The position numbers and the translations under genes are program-made. From Microbacterium sp. 1S1 (GTDB lineage Bacteria; Actinomycetota; Actinomycetes; Actinomycetales; Microbacteriaceae): 64,000 nucleotides of DNA. Numbering within the stretch: the first letter of the stretch is position 1; each line of letters opens with the position of its first letter. The stretch is from assembly GCF_008271365.1 (NCBI RefSeq), contig NZ_CP043430.1, forward strand, positions 868,001 to 932,000. Direction: 5' to 3'. The notes beneath the pieces are model-generated. The model ran no database searches, was not told where the DNA came from, and saw only the letters and a program-made list of their open reading frames with translations. Shown here piece by piece: positions 9,067 through 17,258 of the stretch.

Positions 9067-9549
9067 TCAGCGCTCCTCCGGCACGGAGATGTCCGCCACC
9101 GTAGCGTCGTACGCGGCGATGAGGTCGTCCGCGTCGACAAACAGGCTGTACCCGTGCGTGCCGGCGCCCATCGCCACGCGTTGACCGACGATGGACTCGT
9201 CCGCGTAGACGGGCCAGTCGGTCGTGCTGCCGATCGGGACGATGGTGCCGCGCTCGTAGCCGGTCGCGGCGAGAGCCAGTTCGGGCTCCGGCAGGCGCAG
9301 CTTGTTCACGCCGACGAGGGCGCGCAGCTTGGGCCACGAGATGGCCCGTCCGCCGGGGACGAGCGCGAACAGGTAGGTGTCGTCCGCCCGCTTCACCACG
9401 AGGGTCTTCACGATGCCGGATGGTGGGATGCCGAGGATCTCGGCGGCCTCGACCAGGCTACGCGCCTGCGGCCGCTCGCGGATCTCGATGTCGAGTCCGC
9501 GGGCGGCCGCAGCATCCCTCACCCGCGCGTGCGGGTCGGGAGCGGTCAC
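9067..9549 (-). CDS. YbaK/EbsC-family aminoacyl-tRNA deacylase
   Basis: This 160-residue protein belongs to the YbaK/ProX fold that hydrolyses misacylated tRNA such as Cys-tRNA(Pro). Visible family features are SLVEAAEILGIPPSGIVKTL near residue 35, VPGGRAISWPKL near 75, and VYADESIVGQRVAMGAG near 125. The GTG start at 9549 overlaps the TGA of the upstream gene (GTGA), which fixes the start and shows coupling to the membrane protein before it. Confidence 0.88.
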   Translation of the reverse strand: MTAPDPHARVRDAAAARGLDIEIRERPQARSLVEAAEILGIPPSGIVKTLVVKRADDTYLFALVPGGRAISWPKLRALVGVNKLRLPEPELALAATGYERGTIVPIGSTTDWPVYADESIVGQRVAMGAGTHGYSLFVDADDLIAAYDATVADISVPEER

Positions 9550-10043
9550 GCGTCGGGAGCCGACAGCGGGTCGTCGGCAACCCACAGCTCGTCATCGGCA
9601 CGCAGCGCCTGCCAGGCGGCGTAGAGCACGCCCACCGCGGCGGCGGCACCGAGGACGATGGCGATGACAGACCCGAGACCCGGGCCCTTCTTCTGCGGGG
9701 TGGCCTTGCGCGCCTTGTAGGCGACACCGTGACGCTTCGCGTTCGCGACGTCCCAGGCGGTCAGTGCGGTGCCCACGACACCACCGACGATCGGGACGAC
9801 CTTGTCGTCCACGACGTGCTTGCCCATCTTCACCGAGCGGTCCACGACCGGCGCGACGCGACGGTTGTAGGTGTCCTGAACCACCGGCACGATCTGCTCG
9901 CGGTTGAAGTTGCCGAGCTGCCGGCCCGCCTCACGCGCGACGTCGGCGGCGTGACCGACGAGCACCTGCTGGTCTTCCCAGAGCTGGTTCGCGTCCTTCT
10001 GAAGACGACGAAGCTGCTTCTTCCGCTTGCGGCTGAGGCTCAC
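9546..10043 (-). CDS. Small membrane protein of unknown function
   Basis: This 165-residue protein starts with a basic stretch (SLSRKRKKQLRRLQKDANQL), continues with a helical amphipathic region, a glycine/valine-rich segment (VVPIVGGVVGTALTAW) and a C-terminal membrane helix at about residues 130-150 (VIAIVLGAAAAVGVLYAAW). The GTG start at 10043 is chosen because AGGAG lies 7 nt upstream; an ATG 37 nt earlier has no such signal. I do not recognise a family. It is co-translated with the YbaK-type deacylase. Confidence 0.75.
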   Translation of the reverse strand: MSLSRKRKKQLRRLQKDANQLWEDQQVLVGHAADVAREAGRQLGNFNREQIVPVVQDTYNRRVAPVVDRSVKMGKHVVDDKVVPIVGGVVGTALTAWDVANAKRHGVAYKARKATPQKKGPGLGSVIAIVLGAAAAVGVLYAAWQALRADDELWVADDPLSAPDA

Positions 10044-10177
10044 GATGCTCTCCTGTCCATTGGAGTACGGGTTCCCCATCTTGCCACGAGAGGCTGGATG
10101 CGGCGAGGGAATCGCCCGCCCCTTGCACGATCGGCCCAGGGGATGTACGCACCCGGCCCGCTCCCCGGAAGCTCTGC

Positions 10178-10183
10178 GAGAAT
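10178..10183 (+). promoter_or_regulatory. Extended -10 box for the leaderless cyclophilin gene
   Basis: TGCGAGAAT forms an extended -10 element (GAGAAT at 10178-10183), followed by GAACGC and the ATG at 10190. Confidence 0.6.
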
Positions 10184-10189
10184 GAACGC

Positions 10190-10747
10190 ATGGTTCACGC
10201 TTCCCACGTCGCAACTCTGCACACCAACCACGGTGACATCGTCATCAACCTCTTCGGCGACCACGCCCCGAAGACGGTCAAGAACTTCGTCGGTCTCGCC
10301 GACGGCTCCCAGGAGTGGACGCACCCCGCCACCGGCAAGCCGGGCGAGGGTCCTCTCTACAAGGACGTCATCTTCCACCGCATCATCCCGAACTTCATGA
10401 TCCAGGGCGGCGACCCGCTCGGCCAGGGCGTCGGCGGCCCCGGCTACAACTTCGACGACGAGATCAACAACGAGCTCAACTTCAACGAGCCCTACATCCT
10501 GGCGATGGCCAACGCGGGTCTCCGCCGCAACGCCATCACCGGCAAGGTCGAGGGCACCAACGGCTCGCAGTTCTTCATCACGACCGACCCGACCCCGTGG
10601 CTGCAGGGCAAGCACACGATCTTCGGCGAGGTCGCCGACGAGGCGTCCCGCAAGGTCGTCGACGCGATCTCCGCGGTCCCGACGGCGGCGGGCGACCGTC
10701 CCATCGAGCCCGTTGTGCTGCAGTCGATCGACATCGTCGCCGCCTGA
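10190..10747 (+). CDS. ppiA: Peptidyl-prolyl cis-trans isomerase, cyclophilin type
   Basis: This 185-residue cytoplasmic foldase isomerises X-Pro bonds. Cyclophilin landmarks are present: FHRIIPNFMIQGGDP (catalytic Arg in FHR), then MANAGLRRN and TNGSQFFITT, and a conserved Trp in PTPWLQGKHTIFGEV. No signal peptide is seen. The position next to a rhomboid gene and crgA matches the conserved actinobacterial origin-proximal gene order. Confidence 0.96.
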   Translation: MVHASHVATLHTNHGDIVINLFGDHAPKTVKNFVGLADGSQEWTHPATGKPGEGPLYKDVIFHRIIPNFMIQGGDPLGQGVGGPGYNFDDEINNELNFNEPYILAMANAGLRRNAITGKVEGTNGSQFFITTDPTPWLQGKHTIFGEVADEASRKVVDAISAVPTAAGDRPIEPVVLQSIDIVAA

Positions 10748-10768
10748 CGACAGCGACGGCCGATCCGG

Positions 10769-11662
10769 ATGACGACGCCCGAGTTCACGAACAATCGTGA
10801 GAACTTCTGCTACCGGCATCCGGATCGGCAGAGCTTCGTGCTCTGCCAGCGGTGCCTGCGCACCATCTGTCCCGAGTGCCAGACGCCGGCCCCGGTCGGC
10901 GTCATCTGCCCGGAGTGCATGAACGCGGAGCGCAAGAACCGCACCCCGGCGCAGAAGAAGGCTGCGCGACGGTGGCGCGGCGGCGGTGCCACGACCATGG
11001 GCACCGTGCGCAGCGGCAAGCCCGTCGTCACCTACGTGCTGCTGGCGATGACGTCGTTCATCGGGTTGGTGCAGCTGATCCCCGGGCTCAACGCACCGAT
11101 CATCCAGGCCCTCGGGTTCTATGCCCCGTTCCTGTACCCGAACCTCTCCCTCCTGCCGTTCGAACCGTGGCGACTTCTGACCGTGCTGTTCGTGCACGGG
11201 AGCTTCGTGCATCTCGCCCTGAACATGCTCGCCCTGTGGATGCTCGGACAAAGCCTCGAACCGATGCTCGGTCGCGTCCGGTATCTCGCGCTGTACCTCA
11301 TCAGCGGCCTGGGCGGATCCGTCGCGGTGGCCCTCCTCGCGCCCACCACGTGGACGGTCGGCGCCTCGGGCGCGATCTTCGGGCTCCTGGCATCGCTGCT
11401 GATCATCGGGCGCCATATCGGGGCGAACGTCACCGGCATCCTCGTGATCCTCGGCATCAACTTCGCCTTCGGATTCTTCGCCGGCGGCATCTCGTGGCAG
11501 GCCCACCTCGGCGGAGCGATCACGGGTGCTCTCGTGGCCCTGATCTACGTCCGCACGAAGCGTCGGGATCAGCGGACCTGGCAGATCGTCGCCCTCGCGG
11601 CGCTGGTGATCCTGTTGATCGTCGTCGTGGCGGTGGTTCCCCCCGTGCTCCTTTTGGCCTGA
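10769..11662 (+). CDS. Rhomboid-family intramembrane serine protease with N-terminal zinc-binding segment
   Basis: This 297-residue protein begins with a B-box-like cysteine/histidine cluster (CYRHPDRQSFVLCQRCLRTI, then CPEC and CPECMN) over residues 11-50, which probably binds zinc. Six membrane helices follow. The catalytic Ser is in GASGAIFG (about residue 212) and the catalytic His in WQAHLGGAITG (about 246). The His/Asn pair of helix 2 is seen in HLALNMLALW. It cleaves membrane-anchored substrates; the target is unknown. It starts 21 nt after ppiA. Confidence 0.93.
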   Translation: MTTPEFTNNRENFCYRHPDRQSFVLCQRCLRTICPECQTPAPVGVICPECMNAERKNRTPAQKKAARRWRGGGATTMGTVRSGKPVVTYVLLAMTSFIGLVQLIPGLNAPIIQALGFYAPFLYPNLSLLPFEPWRLLTVLFVHGSFVHLALNMLALWMLGQSLEPMLGRVRYLALYLISGLGGSVAVALLAPTTWTVGASGAIFGLLASLLIIGRHIGANVTGILVILGINFAFGFFAGGISWQAHLGGAITGALVALIYVRTKRRDQRTWQIVALAALVILLIVVVAVVPPVLLLA

Positions 11663-11669
11663 TCCCGAG

Positions 11670-11744
11670 TTGTTAACAGGGTTGTTAACCCCTGTGAATA
11701 ACATCGGTGTAATTCTCCCCAGTGTGGGGATAACCTGTGGATAA
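11670..11744. promoter_or_regulatory. Cluster of DnaA-box-like sites
   Basis: The spacer holds TGTGGATAA (11736-11744, perfect complement of the TTATCCACA box), TGGGGATAA (11725-11733) and TGTGAATAA (11693-11701), each one mismatch from consensus. Two TTGTTAAC words lie 12 nt apart (11670-11677 and 11682-11689); the first, TTGTTAACA, is two changes from the actinobacterial box TTGTCCACA. The stretch is AT-richer than its surroundings. It lies between two convergent genes, where no promoter is needed. Confidence 0.6.
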
Positions 11745-11765
11745 CTGTGTCTTCCCGCAGAGACG

Positions 11766-11797
11766 AAGAACCCCTCACCGGCAGGTGAGGGGTTCTT
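11766..11797. terminator. Bidirectional terminator between rhomboid gene and crgA
   Basis: A perfect 14-bp stem (AAGAACCCCTCACC at 11766-11779 and GGTGAGGGGTTCTT at 11784-11797) has a 4-nt loop. The A-rich and T-rich ends serve both directions. Confidence 0.9.
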
Positions 11798-11811
11798 GTG
11801 TCGTGAGGTGG

Positions 11812-12051
11812 TCAGCGCCAGCGGGTGGTCATGAGGAACCCGATGAGGGCGATGCCCAGGCCGATGGCCAGGTTCCAGTTGTCGAGCCCGGGGATGGGGA
11901 ACTGCATGCCCGAGATGTAGAAGACGAGGATCCACGCGAGGCCGAGCAGCATGAAGCCGATCATCACCGGCTTGAACCATACGGCGTTGGGAGCGGCGTC
12001 GCCTTCGGCGCGCTCGACGGCGGGTTCTTCGGTCTTGCGGTCACGTGCCAT
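11812..12051 (-). CDS. crgA: Cell division protein CrgA
   Basis: This 79-residue protein has two membrane helices (about 26-48 and 57-75) and ends in TTRWR, typical of CrgA. In Mycobacterium and Streptomyces CrgA binds FtsZ, FtsI and other septal proteins and restrains or coordinates septation. The location beside ppiA/rhomboid and the serine/threonine kinase operon matches the conserved order. A TACAAT box 6 nt before the ATG suggests a leaderless mRNA. Confidence 0.93.
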   Translation of the reverse strand: MARDRKTEEPAVERAEGDAAPNAVWFKPVMIGFMLLGLAWILVFYISGMQFPIPGLDNWNLAIGLGIALIGFLMTTRWR

Positions 12052-12057
12052 GCCGTC

Positions 12058-12063
12058 ATTGTA
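12058..12063 (-). promoter_or_regulatory. -10 box for leaderless crgA
   Basis: Minus-strand TACAAT is followed by GACGGC and the crgA ATG at 12051. Confidence 0.65.
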
Positions 12064-12130
12064 CCCGGCAGACCCTGGCGGCGACGAGGCGCGGGCGGTT
12101 CCCCGACCCGTGCCGCACAGACTGGGCCGC

Positions 12131-12136
12131 TATGAT
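12131..12136 (+). promoter_or_regulatory. -10 box for the leaderless sortase gene
   Basis: TATGAT is followed by 7 nt and the ATG at 12144. It is the closest match to consensus among the leaderless promoters in this window. Confidence 0.65.
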
Positions 12137-12143
12137 CGCGCCC

Positions 12144-12938
12144 ATGACTGCATCTGTCGTGCCTGGGGGGCGACGCGGACGGCGGCAGCGACCACGGTCG
12201 CGGGCCACGTTCGCGAGCGTGCTCGGCGAACTCCTGCTGACGGCCGGCGTGGTCGTCCTCCTCTTCGTCGCCTGGCAGATGTGGATCGGCGACATCATCA
12301 TCGCCGCGCAGAAGAACGAAGAGGGCGCGGCCATTTCTCAGCGGCTCGCCGCGGCCGAGGCTCCCGAGCCGCCGCCGCTGGTCGAGACGGACGATGGCGA
12401 GACGGTCTATCAGGCACCCGTCCCCACCGCTCCCGGCGACGGCGAGTGGTTCGGCCAGATGCACATCCCGCGCTTCGGGGATGACTACAACTTCGGTATC
12501 TACGGAGGGACGAGCCGTGCGCGCACCCTCGACCAGAAGGGGATCGGCGTCTACACACAGTCGAAGATGCCCGGAGAGGTGGGCAACTTCTCGCTCGCCG
12601 GTCACCGCACCACCTGGGGAAAGCCGTTCAACCAGCTCGACAAACTGCACGTGGGCGACGCGATCGTCGTGGAGACCCCCGACGGCTGGTACACCTATCG
12701 TTTCCGGACATTGGAGTACGTGAAGCCGAGCCAGACCGACGTGCTCGCCGACGTGCCGCAGATGCCGGCGCAACAGACAGGGGAGCAGTACATCACGCTG
12801 ACGGCGTGCTCGCCGCTGTACTCGCTCGCCGAGCGCATCGTCGCGTACGGGGTGTTCGAGAGCTTCCAACCGCGGGCCGAGGGTCCTCCGTCCGCCCTCA
12901 CCGATCCGCCACCGCCGCCGGCCGCGCCGTCCGTGTGA
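12144..12938 (+). CDS. Class E sortase
   Basis: This 264-residue membrane-anchored transpeptidase joins sorting-signal proteins to the cell wall. An N-terminal helix lies at about residues 25-48 (SVLGELLLTAGVVVLLFVAW). The sortase domain contains the catalytic His in AGHRTTWG, Cys in ITLTACSP and Arg in LAERIV. The TLTACSP context is that of class E enzymes, which prefer LAXTG signals; a protein at 23102 ends in LAVTG. A proline-rich tail closes the protein. The start at 12144 is set by the TATGAT box and the position of the membrane anchor. Confidence 0.92.
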   Translation: MTASVVPGGRRGRRQRPRSRATFASVLGELLLTAGVVVLLFVAWQMWIGDIIIAAQKNEEGAAISQRLAAAEAPEPPPLVETDDGETVYQAPVPTAPGDGEWFGQMHIPRFGDDYNFGIYGGTSRARTLDQKGIGVYTQSKMPGEVGNFSLAGHRTTWGKPFNQLDKLHVGDAIVVETPDGWYTYRFRTLEYVKPSQTDVLADVPQMPAQQTGEQYITLTACSPLYSLAERIVAYGVFESFQPRAEGPPSALTDPPPPPAAPSV

Positions 12939-12963
12939 CCCGCCTCCAGGAGAGAGAAGACCC

Positions 12964-13119
12964 ATGTACGCCGCACTCTGGCGCCTGCTCCCCGGTCCGT
13001 GGTGGCTGCGGGTGATCATCCTGCTCGTGCTGCTCGCCGCCGTGCTCTACGCGCTGTTCTGGTTCGTGTTCCCCTGGGTGAGCCCGATCATCGCCCCGGG
13101 TGAGGTCGACGTCGAATGA
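12964..13119 (+). CDS. Small single-span membrane protein
   Basis: This 51-residue protein (MYAALWRLLPGPWWLRV...) consists largely of one membrane helix (about residues 15-38) with a short acidic C-terminus ending in VDVE. It has a strong ribosome binding site (AGGAGAGAG) 9 nt before the ATG, and its stop overlaps the trpG/pabA start (ATGA), so it is clearly translated. It lies where other Actinobacteria have small membrane genes between crgA and trpG. The function is unknown. Confidence 0.85.
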   Translation: MYAALWRLLPGPWWLRVIILLVLLAAVLYALFWFVFPWVSPIIAPGEVDVE

Positions 13120-13748
13120 CACGCGTGCTCGTCGTGGACAATCACGACAGTTTCGTGCACACCCTCGTCGGTTACCTCCAGGAACTGGGTGCCGCCACCA
13201 CGCTGGTGGAATCGGACGCCACGAGCCCTGCCGAGATCGAGCGGCTGCTGCACACGCATGACGCGCTCCTCCTCTCGCCAGGACCCGGGGCGCCCGCGGA
13301 TGCCGGAGTCTCCGTCGAGGCTGTCGGGATCGCGATGCGGCGGGGCGTGCCGACCCTCGGCGTGTGCCTCGGTCATCAGGTCATCGGCGCGGCGCTCGGC
13401 ACCGTCGTCGGGCCGGCCCCCGAGGTGATGCACGGAATGGTCTCTCCGGTCCGCCACGACGGGTCTGCGCTGTTCGAGGGCATCCCTTCGCCCTTCCAGG
13501 TCGGCCGCTATCACTCGCTCGCCCTGGCTGCGGGCGACCTCCCCGCCGAACTCACCGTCACCGCGGTCACTCCCGAGGGCACCGTCATGGCCCTCGCGCA
13601 CCGGACGCTTCCGCTGCTCGGAGTGCAGTTCCACCCGGAGAGCGTTCTCACACAGCAGGGGTACCGGCTGCTCGCGAACTGGCTTGTGCTCTGCGGCGAC
13701 GAGGAAGCCGTGACCCGATCCACGCACCTCGACCCCCTGGCGCGCTGA
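13116..13748 (+). CDS. Glutamine amidotransferase of anthranilate/aminodeoxychorismate synthase
   Basis: This 210-residue class I amidotransferase transfers ammonia from glutamine to a chorismate-using partner. The nucleophile Cys is in LGVCLGHQVIGAA (about residue 84), and His and Glu are in FHPESVL near 173-175. The oxyanion motif is SPGPGAP. Sequence alone does not separate TrpG from PabA. The location upstream of the kinase operon matches the gene called trpG/pabA in other Actinobacteria. No synthase partner gene is nearby. Confidence 0.92.
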   Translation: MTRVLVVDNHDSFVHTLVGYLQELGAATTLVESDATSPAEIERLLHTHDALLLSPGPGAPADAGVSVEAVGIAMRRGVPTLGVCLGHQVIGAALGTVVGPAPEVMHGMVSPVRHDGSALFEGIPSPFQVGRYHSLALAAGDLPAELTVTAVTPEGTVMALAHRTLPLLGVQFHPESVLTQQGYRLLANWLVLCGDEEAVTRSTHLDPLAR

Positions 13749-13769
13749 GCCGCAGGTGGGCGTCGCGCG

Positions 13770-15461
13770 TCAGGATCCGCTGCAGTAACGGAGCTCGACG
13801 GACGAGCCGACGGGCACATCGCCCGGAGCCACCGACATCGAGTGGACGGTCGCCGGATCCGTCGCCGGGCATTCCGGTGCCTCCGTCGGCACCGGCGTGA
13901 GCCCGAGGTCCTCGAGCGCCTGTGTCGCCGAGTCCATCGACCAGCCGACGACGTTGTTGAGCGTCACCTTGCCGCTGGCGACCTCCAGGTTCACCACGGT
14001 GCCCGGCGCGACCTCGGCGTCCGCCTCCTCGCTCGCCAGCATGACCGTGTTGGCGGCGAGACCCTTGTCGTTGCGCTGTGTGACCGTGCCGAGTTCCAGC
14101 CCCGCGGTCTTCAGCGCCTTGGTGGCCGCATCCAAGGACATGCCTTCGAGCTTCGGGACCACCACGGTCTCCTCGCCCGACGACACGTAGAGCGTGACGG
14201 TCGAGCCCTGCTCCACGGACACTCCTCCCTCGGGGTCGGTGCGGATGACGTTGCCCTCAGCGATGGTGGGACTGGACTCGATGACGATCTTGGAGGAGAG
14301 GTCGAGTTCCGCGAGGTCGTCCTGGGCGCGCTCGGAGGCGACGTTGGTCAGATCGGGGACCACCCGCGAGGTGCTGGGCACGTCGGACGGCCGCATGCTG
14401 ATCGTCCAGACCCAGAACAGTACGGAAGCCAGGAGCACCGCCAGCAGCGCGACGCCTGCCCAGATCCAGGCCACCGGCGGCCCTGACTGCGTGCGAGCCA
14501 TCGTGGTGTCGGTGCTGAGCTGTCGGAGCGACCGCGCGGTCTCCTGCGCCTGGCGCGGGCTTGGGCCGTAGAGCTCGCTGGTCAGGGCCCCGATCTGCTT
14601 GCGCGTGGGCGCGGCGCCGGTCACCGCGGTGTCGAGGGCGGCGCGGAAGTGCGCGGCATCCGGATACCGCTGGTACGGGTCCTTCGCCAGGGCGCGCAGC
14701 ACGATCGGGTCGAGAGCGGCGGGCGATGCCTCGTTGACCTCGGACGGCGGCACCGGTGTCTCGCTGACGTGCTGGTACGCGACGGCCACGGGGGACTCGC
14801 CGCGGAACGGCTGCCGTCCCGTCAGGAGCTCGTAGAGCACGACTCCGGTGGAGTACAGGTCGGCACGCGCGTCGACCGGTTCACCCTTGGCCTGCTCGGG
14901 GGAGAAGTACGCCGCCGTGCCGATGATCTGCGTGGTCTCGGCGACGGTCGAGGATGAGTCGGACACGGCACGCGCGATGCCGAAGTCCATGACCTTCACC
15001 TGGCCCTTGTCGGTGACCATGACGTTGCCGGGCTTGATGTCACGGTGCACCACGCCCGCGCGGTGCGAGTAGTCCAGCGCTTCGAGGATCCCGTCGACGT
15101 AGCGGACGGCGTCTTCGACGGGAACGGGCCCGTCGGCGATGATCTTCTTGAGGAGCGTGCCCTTGACCAGCTCCATCACGATGTACGGCGGTTCGGCCGA
15201 GGAGCTGTCGACCGTGGAGGGGTCGCCGGCGTCGTACACGCGGACGATCGACGGGTGGGACATGCGCGACGCCGCTTGCGCCTCCAGCCGGAACCGCGTC
15301 CGGAAGCTGGTGTCCCGCGCGAGCTCCGGGTCGAGGATCTTGATCGCGATCTCGCGGCCCAGAGTCAGGTCGTACCCGCGGTAGACCTTCGCCATCCCGC
15401 CGTGCCCGATGAGCTCGTCGACGCGGTACCGGCCCGCGATGACTTGTGGCTCTGTGGACAC
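13770..15461 (-). CDS. pknB: Serine/threonine protein kinase with three PASTA domains (PknB type)
   Basis: This 563-residue type I membrane kinase regulates cell-wall growth and division. Kinase domain features at 11-270 are the P-loop ELIGHGGMAKVY, Lys in AIKIL, catalytic VHRDIKPGN and DFGIAR. The membrane helix is at about 337-357. Three extracellular PASTA domains follow (about 372-435, 436-502 and 503-563), the last with two cysteines that could form a disulphide. Mycobacterial PknB has four PASTA units, so this is one shorter. The domains would bind muropeptides or lipid II. It is the last gene of the minus-strand operon. Confidence 0.94.
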   Translation of the reverse strand: MSTEPQVIAGRYRVDELIGHGGMAKVYRGYDLTLGREIAIKILDPELARDTSFRTRFRLEAQAASRMSHPSIVRVYDAGDPSTVDSSSAEPPYIVMELVKGTLLKKIIADGPVPVEDAVRYVDGILEALDYSHRAGVVHRDIKPGNVMVTDKGQVKVMDFGIARAVSDSSSTVAETTQIIGTAAYFSPEQAKGEPVDARADLYSTGVVLYELLTGRQPFRGESPVAVAYQHVSETPVPPSEVNEASPAALDPIVLRALAKDPYQRYPDAAHFRAALDTAVTGAAPTRKQIGALTSELYGPSPRQAQETARSLRQLSTDTTMARTQSGPPVAWIWAGVALLAVLLASVLFWVWTISMRPSDVPSTSRVVPDLTNVASERAQDDLAELDLSSKIVIESSPTIAEGNVIRTDPEGGVSVEQGSTVTLYVSSGEETVVVPKLEGMSLDAATKALKTAGLELGTVTQRNDKGLAANTVMLASEEADAEVAPGTVVNLEVASGKVTLNNVVGWSMDSATQALEDLGLTPVPTEAPECPATDPATVHSMSVAPGDVPVGSSVELRYCSGS

Positions 15462-15506
15462 GGATGACCCCCTGGAAAACGACTGTGGCTGAACTGGAAC
15501 TTCAGG

Positions 15507-17258
15507 CTACCCTTCGGTGCCCTCTCCGCCGTCACCCTCGCCGTCCTGCGGAGCGACGATGGTGACCGACAGCGGCGGGGAGGCGTTCGACGTGCGCTGG
15601 TCGCCCCCGGAGCACAGGCCCTGGTAGGTGGCGATGAGCTGCTGCCCGACCGCGTCGCCGACGACGACCTGCGCATTGCGCTGGGTCGGCTGGAAGTTCG
15701 GGCCACCCGAGGCGAACGTGCCGTTCTGCAGCGAGACGACGTATCCGGAGAGGGTCGTGCCGCTGGGGCAGGTGAAGCCGGTACCCCAGGAGATCGTCAC
15801 CGTGCTTCCCGCGATCGGGTCGCCGGTGATCGTCGGCTGATCGGTGGGCGTGGGAAGCGGCGTGCGGCCGGCGTAGACGGTGAGCGCGATCGGGGTGGTC
15901 GTCTCGACGTTGCCCGTGGGCTGCACCCGGTAGACCTTGCCGACGTCGCCGTCGGTCGGCGCGGGGTCACCGTCGCCGCACGTGATGTCGCTGAACCCGG
16001 CGTCCTTGAGTGTGGTCGTCGCCGTGGCGCAGTCCATCCCGTTCAGGTTGAGCGCCGTCACGTCGACGCGTGTCTCCTCCGGGGTGGGCTCCTGGGAGGG
16101 TGTCTGCGTCTGGGTCTGCGTGGGCGTACGGGTCGCCGATCCCGTGGGGGCCGGGTCGGCGTCCTTGCCCTGGTTGCCGAACAGCGCCCACAGCGTGCCG
16201 GCGACGACGATGAGCAGCAGCACGAGCAGGGCGATGAGCGGCCACGTCCACGCGCTGCGCTTCTTCTTCTTCTTCTCCTCCTCTTCCGCGGCCGCCGCGT
16301 CGGTGGGCAGCTGTGCGGTGGTGGGAAGGATGCGGGTCGTGCCGTCGTCTCCCGTGGAGGTGAGCATCCGGGTGGCGTCGTCGTCGCCGGCGATGCCCCC
16401 GGTCGCGATGGCGGGCACGGCGATGGCGGCGGAGTTGAGGTCGCCGCGGCGCAGCGCTTGGGCCGCGCGCGCCACCGTGGCCGACGAGGACGGACGGTCC
16501 GCCGGCTTCTTGGCGATCATCGCCATGACGAGGTTCTGCACGGGGATCGGGACCGTCGGCGGCAGCGGCGGCGGCTGCTCGTTGATCTGCGCCATCGCGA
16601 TCGCGACCTGCGACTCGCCGGTGAAGGGACGCTTGCCCGCCAGGCACTCGTACGCGACGATGCCGAGCGAGTACGTGTCGGTCGCGGGGGAGGCCGGGTG
16701 ACCTGACGCCTGCTCCGGCGACAGGTACTGGACGGTTCCCATCACCTGACCGGTCGCGGTGAGCGGCACCTGGTCGGCGATGCGAGCGATGCCGAAGTCG
16801 GTGATCTTCACACGGCCGTCGGGGGTGATCAGGAGGTTGCCCGGCTTGATGTCGCGGTGTACGAGGCCCGCCGCGTGAGCGGCCTGGAGGGCGGAGGCGG
16901 TCTGCGCGACGATGTCGAGGGTCTTGTCGGCGCTCAGCGAGCCGTCGCGCTCCAGGATCGTCGAGAGCGCCTCGCCGGGAACGAGCTCCATGACGAGGTA
17001 GGCGCTGCCGTTCTCCTCGCCGTAATCGAACACGCTGGCGATGCCCTCGTGGTTGACGAGCGCGGCGTGACGCGCCTCCGCACGGAAGCGCTCGAGGAAC
17101 CCGGGGTCCCCCATGTACTCGTCCTTGAGGATCTTGATGGCGACCGTGCGTCCGATGACGTGATCCGTCGCCTCCCACACTTCGCCCATGCCGCCGATCG
17201 CAATCCGCGACTGCAGCTCGTAGCGACCACCGAACGACACACCCTGCGTCGGTCTCAT
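15507..17258 (-). CDS. pknA: Serine/threonine protein kinase (PknA position) with extracellular PASTA-like region
   Basis: This 583-residue membrane kinase has its kinase domain at about 10-270 ([42 protein letters not shown]). A juxtamembrane linker with EEEEKKKKK near 325-333 precedes the helix at about 337-360. The outside part holds a [12 protein letters not shown] linker, one PASTA-like unit and an extra beta-rich C-terminal segment with paired cysteines. Classical mycobacterial PknA lacks such an ectodomain. The start at 17258 overlaps the pbpA stop (ATGA), which excludes the longer open frame. Confidence 0.9.
   Translation of the reverse strand: MRPTQGVSFGGRYELQSRIAIGGMGEVWEATDHVIGRTVAIKILKDEYMGDPGFLERFRAEARHAALVNHEGIASVFDYGEENGSAYLVMELVPGEALSTILERDGSLSADKTLDIVAQTASALQAAHAAGLVHRDIKPGNLLITPDGRVKITDFGIARIADQVPLTATGQVMGTVQYLSPEQASGHPASPATDTYSLGIVAYECLAGKRPFTGESQVAIAMAQINEQPPPLPPTVPIPVQNLVMAMIAKKPADRPSSSATVARAAQALRRGDLNSAAIAVPAIATGGIAGDDDATRMLTSTGDDGTTRILPTTAQLPTDAAAAEEEEKKKKKRSAWTWPLIALLVLLLIVVAGTLWALFGNQGKDADPAPTGSATRTPTQTQTQTPSQEPTPEETRVDVTALNLNGMDCATATTTLKDAGFSDITCGDGDPAPTDGDVGKVYRVQPTGNVETTTPIALTVYAGRTPLPTPTDQPTITGDPIAGSTVTISWGTGFTCPSGTTLSGYVVSLQNGTFASGGPNFQPTQRNAQVVVGDAVGQQLIATYQGLCSGGDQRTSNASPPLSVTIVAPQDGEGDGGEGTEG

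Noticed and set aside
11670..11744. Chromosomal origin oriC
   Set aside because: gyrB lies at the left edge and dnaA/dnaN are expected beyond it; this cluster has too few boxes and is between convergent genes.
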